Assembly: GCF_000210915.2 (NCBI RefSeq)
Contig: NC_016620.1
Coordinates: forward strand, 186,001 to 250,000
DNA: 64,000 nucleotides
Reading direction: 5' to 3'
Origin: Halobacteriovorax marinus SJ
GTDB taxonomy: Bacteria > Bdellovibrionota > Bacteriovoracia > Bacteriovoracales > Bacteriovoracaceae
Part shown: positions 33,179-41,142 of the stretch, in pieces
Layout: each line of letters begins with the position of its first letter
Numbering within the stretch: the first letter of the stretch is position 1
Position numbers and translations under genes: made by a program
The notes under the pieces: model-generated
The model's database searches: none
Seen by the model: only the letters and a program-made list of their open reading frames with translations
What the model was told of the DNA's origin: nothing

Positions 33179-33409
33179 ATGAATATAATTAGACTAGTTA
33201 CATTTACAATTCTTATGTTTTTCGTTGAGAGCTCGTACGCCTGTCCTGGGTGTGCTGGCTCAATGGGAAACCCGAAAGATAAGTATCTAGTCTACATCCT
33301 TACTGGATTTATCATACTTTGTTATATTCCATTTTACTTTCTCTATAAGACAATTATAAAGCACAAAAACTTTAACGAAACGATTGAGAATGCAGGAAAA
33401 GCAGAGTAA
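33179..33409 (+). CDS. small CxxC membrane protein
   Basis: This 76-residue protein has a signal peptide (about 1-21). The mature start carries CPGCAGSMGNPKD, then one membrane helix (about 36-56) and a short charged tail. The CxxC pair would lie in the periplasm, where it could bind copper or act as a thiol. Starting two bases after the subunit III stop and overlapping the DUF420 gene, it is an integral part of this unit. An oxidase-assembly role is inferred from place and motif only. Confidence 0.7.
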   Translation: MNIIRLVTFTILMFFVESSYACPGCAGSMGNPKDKYLVYILTGFIILCYIPFYFLYKTIIKHKNFNETIENAGKAE

Positions 33410-33926
33410 TAATACTGCCTATACTGCTATTGGAATTGTAAGCTTTATTACAATTTCATTTCTTGTTTGGTTAATCTACTTTAAGACTCCTCATCAAGCG
33501 ACAGGGGATTGGGTAGAGCAGCTTCCTGCCATTAACGCCCTTTTAAATTCAATTTCTTTTGTACTACTTTGTAGTGGATATGTTTTCATAAAGAAAGGCC
33601 TTAGGTCACTTCATATTAAGAGTATGATTGCCGCCACAATCTCTTCTTTTCTCTTTGTGGCCAGCTATATCACTTATCACCACTTTCATGGGGATACTAA
33701 ATTTCTTGCTGAAGGACCAATAAAGTATATCTACTTTACTATTTTGATTACTCATATCGTACTCTCTATTCCTTTAGTTCCTCTTGTTCTTACAACTCTT
33801 TATCATGCTTATGCTGAGAATTTTTCTTCTCATAAGAAGTTGGCGAAAATCACATTTCCAATTTGGGTTTATATCTCTGTGACAGGAGTATTAATCTATT
33901 TGATCCTGAACAACTTTAATGTTTAG
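33390..33926 (+). CDS. DUF420 (CtaM-like) membrane protein
   Basis: This 178-residue protein has five predicted helices and the DUF420 pattern: LPAINALLNSISFVLLCSGY, ITYHHFHGDTKF with paired His, YFTILITHIVLSI and FPIWVYISVTGVLIYLIL. DUF420/CtaM members help haem-copper oxidases to mature, in part through haem A or copper handling. The ATG at 33390 overlaps the preceding gene by 20 bases; a TTG at 33384 is less likely. It ends the 26194-33926 unit. Confidence 0.85.
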   Translation: MQEKQSNNTAYTAIGIVSFITISFLVWLIYFKTPHQATGDWVEQLPAINALLNSISFVLLCSGYVFIKKGLRSLHIKSMIAATISSFLFVASYITYHHFHGDTKFLAEGPIKYIYFTILITHIVLSIPLVPLVLTTLYHAYAENFSSHKKLAKITFPIWVYISVTGVLIYLILNNFNV

Positions 33927-33980
33927 TTGAATTTCTATCTTGTAAATTATAGAAGTAGCCTATTAAAAATAGGTTTACGT

Positions 33981-34985
33981 ATGAAAAAAATAGTTCTTCT
34001 TTTACTGACAATTCTAACAGTTAATACTTTTGCAAATGACTATAAAATCTTTGATCCAAAGAGAGATTCAATATGGCTTCCATACACATATGTAATCAAT
34101 GGAACATTTGATGTAATACAAAACCCATACTGGTTCTCTCAGGATGATTACTCAAAAAAGATGACTGAAGCTTGGAATAGAGTACGAGAGCCAGATAGAA
34201 ATATAAAAAGAGATGGTGGCTATAAGAAGTTAATTCAGGATGAAGTCTTCTCATCTCGAGTGGTTCCAAATATTGGCCTTCACTTCATTGGGGGATCGTA
34301 CGATACTGTCCATCTAAGAGAATATTTTGAACACCATGGCTATCCAATGCCAGATGTTTGGGCCTTCCTATTTACTTATGCCGCACATATGGGAAATGAA
34401 GCTCTTGAAACTAGCCATCATGAAATTTCAAGTCATGACCATATTGCAGATTTATATATTTTTGACTTGGCCGCTTTCATCATGTCTTACAATGAAAGTT
34501 ATATGAACTTTCTTTTGGATGACATGGAGGTGAAGGCTTGGCACTTTCAACCTATATGGTCTCTTAAGTCTGATGATTTCTTTAATGCAGGTTTGAGTTA
34601 CGTGACAAGACCTAAATTCCTACAGTTTAACGATGGAAAGATGAAGCCATTTATTTACTTTGGAATGCAAAATATTGCGGGATTAAGTTACCTGTACCAA
34701 GAAGATAGAGTGGTTTCTCTCGGTGGCGGGATGTCTCTAACTGATCCTCTTGAGCAAAAAGGACGTTTTGTTGTTTCTATTTTTCATGAAAGTAATGGAG
34801 AGTTAGACGGTTCACTTTTTATAAATGGTAGTGAAGACATGAGTTGGAGATTAAACCTCTATCCCAATTTATTAAAGTATAAAGATGTGGACCCTGGTTT
34901 TATTATCGGAAATAAAAGAGGTGGTGGAATAAGTCTAGGACTCACCGTAAATATGCCATTTGGTCTTGGTACTGATCACTTATAA
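33981..34985 (+). CDS. secreted protein, unknown function
   Basis: This is a 334-residue protein with a signal peptide cleaved after about residue 18 (TFA). There are no other membrane spans. The middle holds a His-rich helix pair (YAAHMGNEALETSHHEISSHDHIADLYIFD-like order). The second half alternates aromatic and glycine-rich strands (YFGMQNIAGLSYLY, LGGGMSL), as in an outer-membrane beta-barrel. The ATG at 33981 was chosen over an upstream TTG because it begins the signal peptide directly. It follows DUF420 but is probably not an oxidase part. I do not recognise a family. Confidence 0.65.
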   Translation: MKKIVLLLLTILTVNTFANDYKIFDPKRDSIWLPYTYVINGTFDVIQNPYWFSQDDYSKKMTEAWNRVREPDRNIKRDGGYKKLIQDEVFSSRVVPNIGLHFIGGSYDTVHLREYFEHHGYPMPDVWAFLFTYAAHMGNEALETSHHEISSHDHIADLYIFDLAAFIMSYNESYMNFLLDDMEVKAWHFQPIWSLKSDDFFNAGLSYVTRPKFLQFNDGKMKPFIYFGMQNIAGLSYLYQEDRVVSLGGGMSLTDPLEQKGRFVVSIFHESNGELDGSLFINGSEDMSWRLNLYPNLLKYKDVDPGFIIGNKRGGGISLGLTVNMPFGLGTDHL

Positions 34986-36140
34986 TGTTACGTTAAATAA
35001 CTCTGCCTTGTATTCTTTTGGATCATGGTAAATCGAAAAACCAAAACGAAGTCTATTCTTTCTAGAGTCCGTGAGCACTCCATTTAGACTCAACTTTTCT
35101 TTCAGAGATTCTACTAGACTCGCACTTTCTAATTCAAACGTGAGAAAGTGCCCATGATCTCTTTCTTCACTGTATAAGAGGTTTTCTCTATTCAAGTGAG
35201 AATGATTTAAACCATCTACCATTTTCAAAAACTCTCTTTGACAGTTTTGAACATGAGTGTGAATAAGCTCTGAATTTATTTCTTCATTCTTATATAAATT
35301 TAAAACAGATTCCATTCTATAGAGAGATGTAAAATCAAGTGTGGAGCCAGCGAAACGAAGTCCATTTGTAGGGTAGCCAACTTGGCTCTCATCGATATTA
35401 TCAAGTGTCGAAAGCTCTGCAAACCAGCCCGTATTGAGAGGACGAAGTTTACAGCTCTTTGGGATAGTCATAAAGCAACTTCCTTCACCTGAGCCAACAT
35501 ATTTATATCCACCAGCAATATAGAAAATTTTATCTCCAATTCTACTTAGGTCAATAGGAAGGGCCATGAAAGCGTGATAGCCATCAACTATAATAAACTT
35601 ATTATTTTCTTCGATCTTATTTACAAATTCTGTTAGTCCATTAATAGCGTAGCCGCTATTAAAGAAAACATGAGAAGTAAAAACTAGATCAAAACCTTTA
35701 TGTGATTCTTTGGTGAATCTCTCTTCAAAGGTATCAATCGGTTCAAGAGGGATTATTGTTGCTTCAATAGTGTTTTCTTCAATGAGTCTATTGAGCTGCC
35801 TTGAGAATGAATAAAATTCAGAATCTGTTGTAAGGAGTTTAATTTTACCGCTAAATGAGCTCATCACCCTTGTTACGAGTTCATGAGTATTGGGAGCAAA
35901 ACATATATCTTCAGCTCTATCGAAATTTAAAACTTCACTAATAAGGTTTTGAACATTTGGAATTCGCTTAGAGAAAATCTCTCCCCACTTGTCGTCAACA
36001 AGCCTTGAAGAGTCATCCCAATAATTTAGTTGTGCTTCTCTAGTACAGTCCGGCCAATAGTGATGACTGTGGCACGCGAAGTGTAGTTTTCCTGAGTTAT
36101 TGTTAATAAATGTAGAAAATAATTTCTGAAATCTATTCAT
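34980..36140 (-). CDS. kynU: kynureninase-like class V aminotransferase-fold enzyme
   Basis: This 386-residue PLP enzyme has the fold-type I pattern: D186/H189 in VDGYHA for the cofactor ring and the PLP lysine K213 in GGYKYVGSGEG. The RFAGSTLDFTSLYRM stretch matches the kynureninase G-S/T-x-x-F..SLY loop. It shares eight bases with the preceding tryptophan dioxygenase gene, which supports kynureninase (kynurenine to anthranilate). The N-terminus lacks the Asn-Ser loop I would expect in a standard KynU, so a divergent kynureninase or another class V enzyme remains possible. Its stop overlaps that of the converging gene at 34985. Confidence 0.7.
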   Translation of the reverse strand: MNRFQKLFSTFINNNSGKLHFACHSHHYWPDCTREAQLNYWDDSSRLVDDKWGEIFSKRIPNVQNLISEVLNFDRAEDICFAPNTHELVTRVMSSFSGKIKLLTTDSEFYSFSRQLNRLIEENTIEATIIPLEPIDTFEERFTKESHKGFDLVFTSHVFFNSGYAINGLTEFVNKIEENNKFIIVDGYHAFMALPIDLSRIGDKIFYIAGGYKYVGSGEGSCFMTIPKSCKLRPLNTGWFAELSTLDNIDESQVGYPTNGLRFAGSTLDFTSLYRMESVLNLYKNEEINSELIHTHVQNCQREFLKMVDGLNHSHLNRENLLYSEERDHGHFLTFELESASLVESLKEKLSLNGVLTDSRKNRLRFGFSIYHDPKEYKAELFNVTL

Positions 36141-37233
36141 TAAAGTGAAATCCTAAGTTCTTCTTTATGTCTTCTGGTAATGTTGGCAATTTTGATCTTG
36201 GAATCAGGAAAGTTGAAAGATTGAATAGGTCTAAATAGACTCGATTATTTTCAGCCGCCATCTTGAGGTAGTGGTGACCTGAAGACCCACCTGTACCAAT
36301 TTTTGTTCCGAGCATCCTCTGTGCCATTATGGCGTGTCTATATCTCCACGTTGTGAAAAGTTCATCCATATCCATTAACGTTGTTAGGAAGCGGTAAGGA
36401 AGGTGAAGAATAGGTTCGTCTCTATAGAGTAAAATGAAGAGAGCATTGAGGGTTGCTTCACGTGAAAGGGTTCGCTTTCCAATTTTTCGAAGCTGCTCAT
36501 GTCTCTTATCGTCAAGAAGAGAAGCAAAGGTTTCTCTTGTTGCATTTAAATTTTCAAGCTGTATTGCCATACTTCTCGAATCGAGAGTGGCCTGGTTTTC
36601 ATGAATAATTTTTTCATCATCATCTAAGATGATATTAATTTGTTTTTCATATTCACTCCAAAAATCAAAATCTTTATTTTTGGTAAAAGGGATTCTCTCT
36701 AGCCATGCTTGCGTTAGCTCTAAGATTGAAGGAGAGGATTCTACTTTTAGAATACGCTCTTTGTCCTCATCATTCAGTCGGCCAAGAAAATACTCTCTAT
36801 CAACTTCTTTTCTATTATTAGTTTTTAATCCCATAAGAACTTCAATTTCTCTAAATTGAACACTTTGAAATCCTGACGCAGGAACGAGAAGGTCTCTAAA
36901 CTCTAAGAAGTCCATCGGAGTCATCGTTTCCATAACAGAGAGTTGATCGACTAAGAGCCCTTGGATTTTTGTAATCCTCTCTAATCTTGCAACGACTGTT
37001 GTTAGATCTTTTTCTTGAACAGTCTTTCCAGAGAACATTTCTACGATAGATTTTAACTCGTGAATAATCTGTTTGAACCATAATTCATAAACTTGATGAA
37101 CAATAATAAATAAAGTTTCATCATGGGCTTCGTTATTTTCAAGCTCTAGTGACTTGGGGAGTTGGGTGTCTAATAACTTATTAAGTTGTAAATATTCTCC
37201 GTAGTACACAGGGTCGTGAATTTTCTTTTTCAT
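36133..37233 (-). CDS. kynA: tryptophan 2,3-dioxygenase
   Basis: This is a 366-residue haem dioxygenase that opens the indole ring of tryptophan to give N-formylkynurenine. Marks include YGEYLQLNKLLDTQ, H46 in IVHQVYELWFKQ, FRDLLVPASGFQSVQFRE and the haem-binding TTWRYRH with RMLGTKIGTGGSSGHHYL. All are close to family consensus. With the next gene it makes tryptophan, then kynurenine, then anthranilate possible, if a formamidase lies elsewhere. None is in this window. The two genes interrupt the respiratory island on the opposite strand. Confidence 0.96.
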   Translation of the reverse strand: MKKKIHDPVYYGEYLQLNKLLDTQLPKSLELENNEAHDETLFIIVHQVYELWFKQIIHELKSIVEMFSGKTVQEKDLTTVVARLERITKIQGLLVDQLSVMETMTPMDFLEFRDLLVPASGFQSVQFREIEVLMGLKTNNRKEVDREYFLGRLNDEDKERILKVESSPSILELTQAWLERIPFTKNKDFDFWSEYEKQINIILDDDEKIIHENQATLDSRSMAIQLENLNATRETFASLLDDKRHEQLRKIGKRTLSREATLNALFILLYRDEPILHLPYRFLTTLMDMDELFTTWRYRHAIMAQRMLGTKIGTGGSSGHHYLKMAAENNRVYLDLFNLSTFLIPRSKLPTLPEDIKKNLGFHFNE

Positions 37234-37381
37234 AGATAAGTCCTCATTTTTTTAAGACTATCGAAAATCACAGAAATTGAAAATATATATCAATGCAACT
37301 TTGCTAGAGTTTGACGAACTTTGATTGCTCAATGGCAATAGATTTGATAACTCTAGCTCACACCATAATTGCGGAGTCTAG

Positions 37382-38350
37382 ATGTTAGCGAGTGATCGTC
37401 ATCCTAAATATAGGAAACTCTTAAGTATTTGTATTTTCACGATTTTCTTTCTTATTTTAGTGGGAGGATTGGTACGAAGTACAGGTTCAGGTCTTGGTTG
37501 TCCGGACTGGCCAAAGTGCTTTGGACAATATATTCCCCCGACTCATATTTCTGAATTACCACTCGACTATAAAGAGAAATATAAAATTGCAGGTAAAGTC
37601 ATTGCGGACTTCAACCCTGTTAAAACGTGGATTGAATATATAAATCGCCTTGTGGGTGCAACTACAGGAATTTTAGTTTTTCTCCTCGCTTTAGCTTCTT
37701 CAAGTTATAAAAATGAAGATAAACCTATTATTTATCTCTCTTGGGCGACAGTTTTTGCAGTAGGGTTTAATGGCTGGTTAGGTTCGGTTGTTGTATCTAC
37801 TCACTTAAAGCCAGTTATCATTACACTTCACATGCTTGCTGCAGTCTTTACAGTTTTCCTATTACTTGAGGCGAGAGTTCGCTCAGACGAAAATAATCTT
37901 ATTTTTCATTTAGACAAGCAATTGGCCGGCCCACTCAAAAAGATTCTCATTGTGTTGATTCTTCTTACCTTTGGGCAAATTGTTTTGGGAACACAGGTGA
38001 GAGAAGAAATAGACCATCTATCACATGATGGAGTTCTTCGAGAGCTATGGATTTCAAAGCTTGGGCTTGAGTACTTAGTTCACAGATCCTATTCAATATT
38101 ACTCGTTTTAATTCACGGTTATTTATATTTTAAAGTCTCGAAGCTTAATGCTACTCACTCTAGGATCATTGGTTGGACAAAAGTCACTTGTGCCATTGTT
38201 GGAGTTAATATTTTATCGGGAATTGCGCTTGCTTATGGGAGTGTGCCTCCTGCTGTGCAACCAGTTCATTTATTATTTGGATTGATGCTGTCTTGTTCTC
38301 AGTATTTTTTATTCACCCTGGTAACTAAGTCCTCTGCCCTTGAAGTGTAG
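37382..38350 (+). CDS. ctaA: haem A synthase CtaA
   Basis: This 322-residue, eight-helix protein oxidises haem O to haem A. Paired cysteines GCPDWPKC are in the first outer loop, as in cysteine-bearing CtaA. Haem-ligand His residues are seen in STHLKPVIITLH, YLVHRSYSI and QPVHLLFG. The first conserved His (E-x-x-H-R in Bacillus) is Asn here (EYINR). The next gene carries a second CtaA-like half that does have His at that point. The coxB operon follows, so the haem A made here is used next door. Confidence 0.92.
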   Translation: MLASDRHPKYRKLLSICIFTIFFLILVGGLVRSTGSGLGCPDWPKCFGQYIPPTHISELPLDYKEKYKIAGKVIADFNPVKTWIEYINRLVGATTGILVFLLALASSSYKNEDKPIIYLSWATVFAVGFNGWLGSVVVSTHLKPVIITLHMLAAVFTVFLLLEARVRSDENNLIFHLDKQLAGPLKKILIVLILLTFGQIVLGTQVREEIDHLSHDGVLRELWISKLGLEYLVHRSYSILLVLIHGYLYFKVSKLNATHSRIIGWTKVTCAIVGVNILSGIALAYGSVPPAVQPVHLLFGLMLSCSQYFLFTLVTKSSALEV

Positions 38351-38377
38351 GGATATTGAGAGTATATAAACTTAATA

Positions 38378-40201
38378 ATGCACATTTTAATAAATCTCAC
38401 AATATTTCTTACCTACGTTCTTATTGTTCTTGGGGGAGTTGTTCACAACACTGGTGCGGGGCTGAGCTGTCCCGACTGGCCACTCTGTTATGGAAAACTA
38501 ATTGAAACTTCTTCGGGTCAAGGAGCACTTCTAGAGCAATTACATAGGTCATTGGCCAGCCTTATAGGGATTCTCTCTATTTGGATTTTTGTCTTAGGAA
38601 GAAAGTATAAAGAGAGCTCTCCTAAGTTTTATAAGTATACGCTAGGGTGTTTCCTGCTGGTTGCCTTTCAAGGTGCGCTTGGGGCCTCAACATTCTTTTA
38701 TAAATTACCTACATTAATCTCAACTACACACCTTTGTATTAGTTTAATTTTCTTCTGCTCATTGCAGTCGATGTACTACGAGTATCAGTCAAAAATTAAG
38801 CAGAGAAGATTTTCTCTTAACAGGGGGTCTTTAGAGAAACTACTAGATCCTTCTTTGAAGAATGGTGTATTTTACTCACTCTTGGCCGTATCAATACAGG
38901 CGTTCTTAGGAGCAGTTCTCAGACATAGTGGTGCTGGAAAAATATGTGGAAGTGGAGAGTTCTTTTTTCAATGTGCTCATCAGGCCACTGGCGAAATTTT
39001 GTATTGGTCTAGCATTTCAAAAGTTCAGCTCAATTTAGCCCATAAATACTTTTCAATTATTACTTTCTTAGTGGTGATGTGGAATTGCTCACGCGTGCTT
39101 GTTTCAAGTTTTCGATTTAGAAGTATTTCAAAGGGCTTTACATATAAACTCGCTGCTGGAGTTGTGGCAGTTATTTTTCTTATCTTGGCCCAAGCAATCT
39201 CAGGTTCATTTGTTGCAAAGACAAGTGTGAGCGTAATACCAACGACTTTGCACTTGGCCTTAGCAACTCTCTTAATTTATGGTCTTTGGAATCTTCGCAA
39301 TCTACTTCGCTATACGGAGGAAGAGATTCTTGGAGAGGTCAGACATACTTTTGTAAGTGATGTTTTAGAAATTACTAAATTGAGACTTGGTATTTTAGTC
39401 GTTATCACAATTGCTGTTGGCCTTTTTGCGGCACCAGGTGGAATTAATTTCTTTTCAGCTCTATTTGCACTCATCTTGATGACTATGGTTGTGTGTGGGT
39501 CAACTACATTGAACTGCTATATTGAACGAGACGTAGATGCTTTAATGGAGCGTACACGTAATAGGGCACTTCCCTCTGGAAGAATGAAGCCAGCAACAGC
39601 TCTTGTTATCGGTTATGGACTTATTTGTGTGGCCCTTCCGTTAATTGTTATTTTTGTAAATTGGACAACAATGATCTTATCGCTAATAGCGGCCGTTCTT
39701 TATTTGTATGCTTATACTCCAATGAAGTTGAAGAGTGAGTTGGCTCTATTTGTCGGAGCAATTCCTGGTGCAATTCCGCCAGTGATGGGTTGGACTACGG
39801 TAACCGGCAAAATTGATGCTATGGCGATCATCCTTTTTTCAATTCTTTTTATTTGGCAGATTCCACATTTTTTGGCGATAGCAATTTATTACTCCAAAGA
39901 TTATGACGCGGGTAGTATCAAGGTTTATCCAAATAAAACCGGCTTCGCAAAATCTAAACGAGATATCTTTATTTATACTATTGTATTAGTACTAACTTCG
40001 TTAGCCCCCTATTTAATAGGCTATGCGAGCCTTGGCTATTTAAATACAGCTTTAGTTTTGGGTATTTTATTTATAGTTTTATCTATTTTAGGATTTTTTA
40101 AAGAGTCAGATTTGCAGGTAGATCGTTGGGCAAGGCAGTATTTTTTAGCGTCAATCATTTATCTACCAATTCTTTTATCATCTTTGATTTTCTTTAGCTG
40201 A
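38378..40201 (+). CDS. ctaB: CtaA-CtaB fusion: haem A synthase-like plus haem O synthase
   Basis: This is a 607-residue fusion. Residues ~1-310 form a CtaA-like half with CPDWPLC, four His regions (QLHRSLAS, STTHLCIS, LAHKYFSI, TTLHLALA) and an extra Cys pair (CGSGEFFFQC). Residues ~325-607 form a protohaem IX farnesyltransferase (CtaB). Its UbiA-type Asp box is ERDVDALMERTRNRALPSGR, and YTPMKL and IWQIPHF follow. It would make haem O and may hand it to the CtaA part. It sits after a complete ctaA, so the CtaA function is duplicated. Such fusions occur in some Bdellovibrio relatives. The start has no strong ribosome site. Confidence 0.92.
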   Translation: MHILINLTIFLTYVLIVLGGVVHNTGAGLSCPDWPLCYGKLIETSSGQGALLEQLHRSLASLIGILSIWIFVLGRKYKESSPKFYKYTLGCFLLVAFQGALGASTFFYKLPTLISTTHLCISLIFFCSLQSMYYEYQSKIKQRRFSLNRGSLEKLLDPSLKNGVFYSLLAVSIQAFLGAVLRHSGAGKICGSGEFFFQCAHQATGEILYWSSISKVQLNLAHKYFSIITFLVVMWNCSRVLVSSFRFRSISKGFTYKLAAGVVAVIFLILAQAISGSFVAKTSVSVIPTTLHLALATLLIYGLWNLRNLLRYTEEEILGEVRHTFVSDVLEITKLRLGILVVITIAVGLFAAPGGINFFSALFALILMTMVVCGSTTLNCYIERDVDALMERTRNRALPSGRMKPATALVIGYGLICVALPLIVIFVNWTTMILSLIAAVLYLYAYTPMKLKSELALFVGAIPGAIPPVMGWTTVTGKIDAMAIILFSILFIWQIPHFLAIAIYYSKDYDAGSIKVYPNKTGFAKSKRDIFIYTIVLVLTSLAPYLIGYASLGYLNTALVLGILFIVLSILGFFKESDLQVDRWARQYFLASIIYLPILLSSLIFFS

Positions 40202-40311
40202 AATCTGTAGTAGAAGAATCTAGAAATATCATACTTTTATATATAGAATATAGTGACTTAGATCTCTAATTTAATAATTTTAACTTCATAGTTTATTGAA
40301 GGGTTTTATCT

Positions 40312-41106
40312 ATGACTGTTTTATCTGCTGCAGTTTCTACAACTGCAAAAACTTGGACTCTTTGGGAGAGAATGCAAACTCCTGAAGACATTTCAGTTAA
40401 TGGGCATCTTATTGATTGGCTTTTTAACTACACAACTTACCTGAACTTATTCTTTTTCTTCTTAGTATGTGCAGGTCTTTTTGGTTTCTCTTACCTCTAT
40501 AGTGCTAAGAGAAATAAGAAAGCATACTACACTTATGGGAATAAGAAAGTTCACATCATCGTTCTGACTGTAATTGGTCTATCGGTATTCTTAGGAATCG
40601 ATATGAACATTACAAGAATTTCTAATGATGACTACGTAAACGTATTTGCGAAGTGGCCAACAGAAGATGAGAAACCTCTTCGCGTAGAAGTGATGGCTCA
40701 GCAGTGGGCTTGGCACTTTAGATATGCAGGTAGAGACGGAGTTTTCAACACAGAAGACGATGTTGTACAGCTTAATGACTTAAGACTCCCTGTTGGAAGA
40801 AAAGTTATTTTCCAAGTTGTTTCTAAAGACGTTATTCACTCTCTTTACTTCCCGAATACGAGAAGAAAAGTTGATGCAATACCTGGTCGTATTACAAGGC
40901 TATGGTTCGAGTTAACTAAAGATGGTTACTACAATATCGCGTGTGCGGAAATGTGTGGAACTTATCACTATAGAATGAAAGCTTATATGACTTCATATAC
41001 TCAAGAAAACTTTGAGGAGTGGATGAAAGAAGCAGAAGACAAAGCAATTGCCCAGAACGATCGTGAAAATGCTGATCTGTACTGGGGATGGCCTTGGACT
41101 TGGTAA
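40312..41106 (+). CDS. ctaC: cytochrome c oxidase subunit II
   Basis: This 264-residue subunit has two N-terminal helices (about 38-60 and 80-100) and a periplasmic cupredoxin domain that takes electrons from cytochrome c. The CuA centre is complete: H in DVIHSLYFP, C211 and C215 in CAEMCG, E213, H219 and M222. It lacks a fused cytochrome c domain; the dihaem lipoprotein gene at 43478 in the same operon may supply that role. The gap before it (110 bp) is AT-rich, with no promoter I can call. Confidence 0.95.
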   Translation: MTVLSAAVSTTAKTWTLWERMQTPEDISVNGHLIDWLFNYTTYLNLFFFFLVCAGLFGFSYLYSAKRNKKAYYTYGNKKVHIIVLTVIGLSVFLGIDMNITRISNDDYVNVFAKWPTEDEKPLRVEVMAQQWAWHFRYAGRDGVFNTEDDVVQLNDLRLPVGRKVIFQVVSKDVIHSLYFPNTRRKVDAIPGRITRLWFELTKDGYYNIACAEMCGTYHYRMKAYMTSYTQENFEEWMKEAEDKAIAQNDRENADLYWGWPWTW

Positions 41107-41142
41107 AATTTAACGAATTAGTTATTAAGGAGATATAGAGCA

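Noticed and set aside
34980-34985. Terminator between converging genes at 34985
   Set aside because: The stop codons overlap by six bases and no hairpin with a T-run is found on either strand nearby.
40710-40730. TTGGCAC in the ctaC coding region as a sigma-54 site
   Set aside because: GG to GC spacing is 12 nt, and it is inside a gene.
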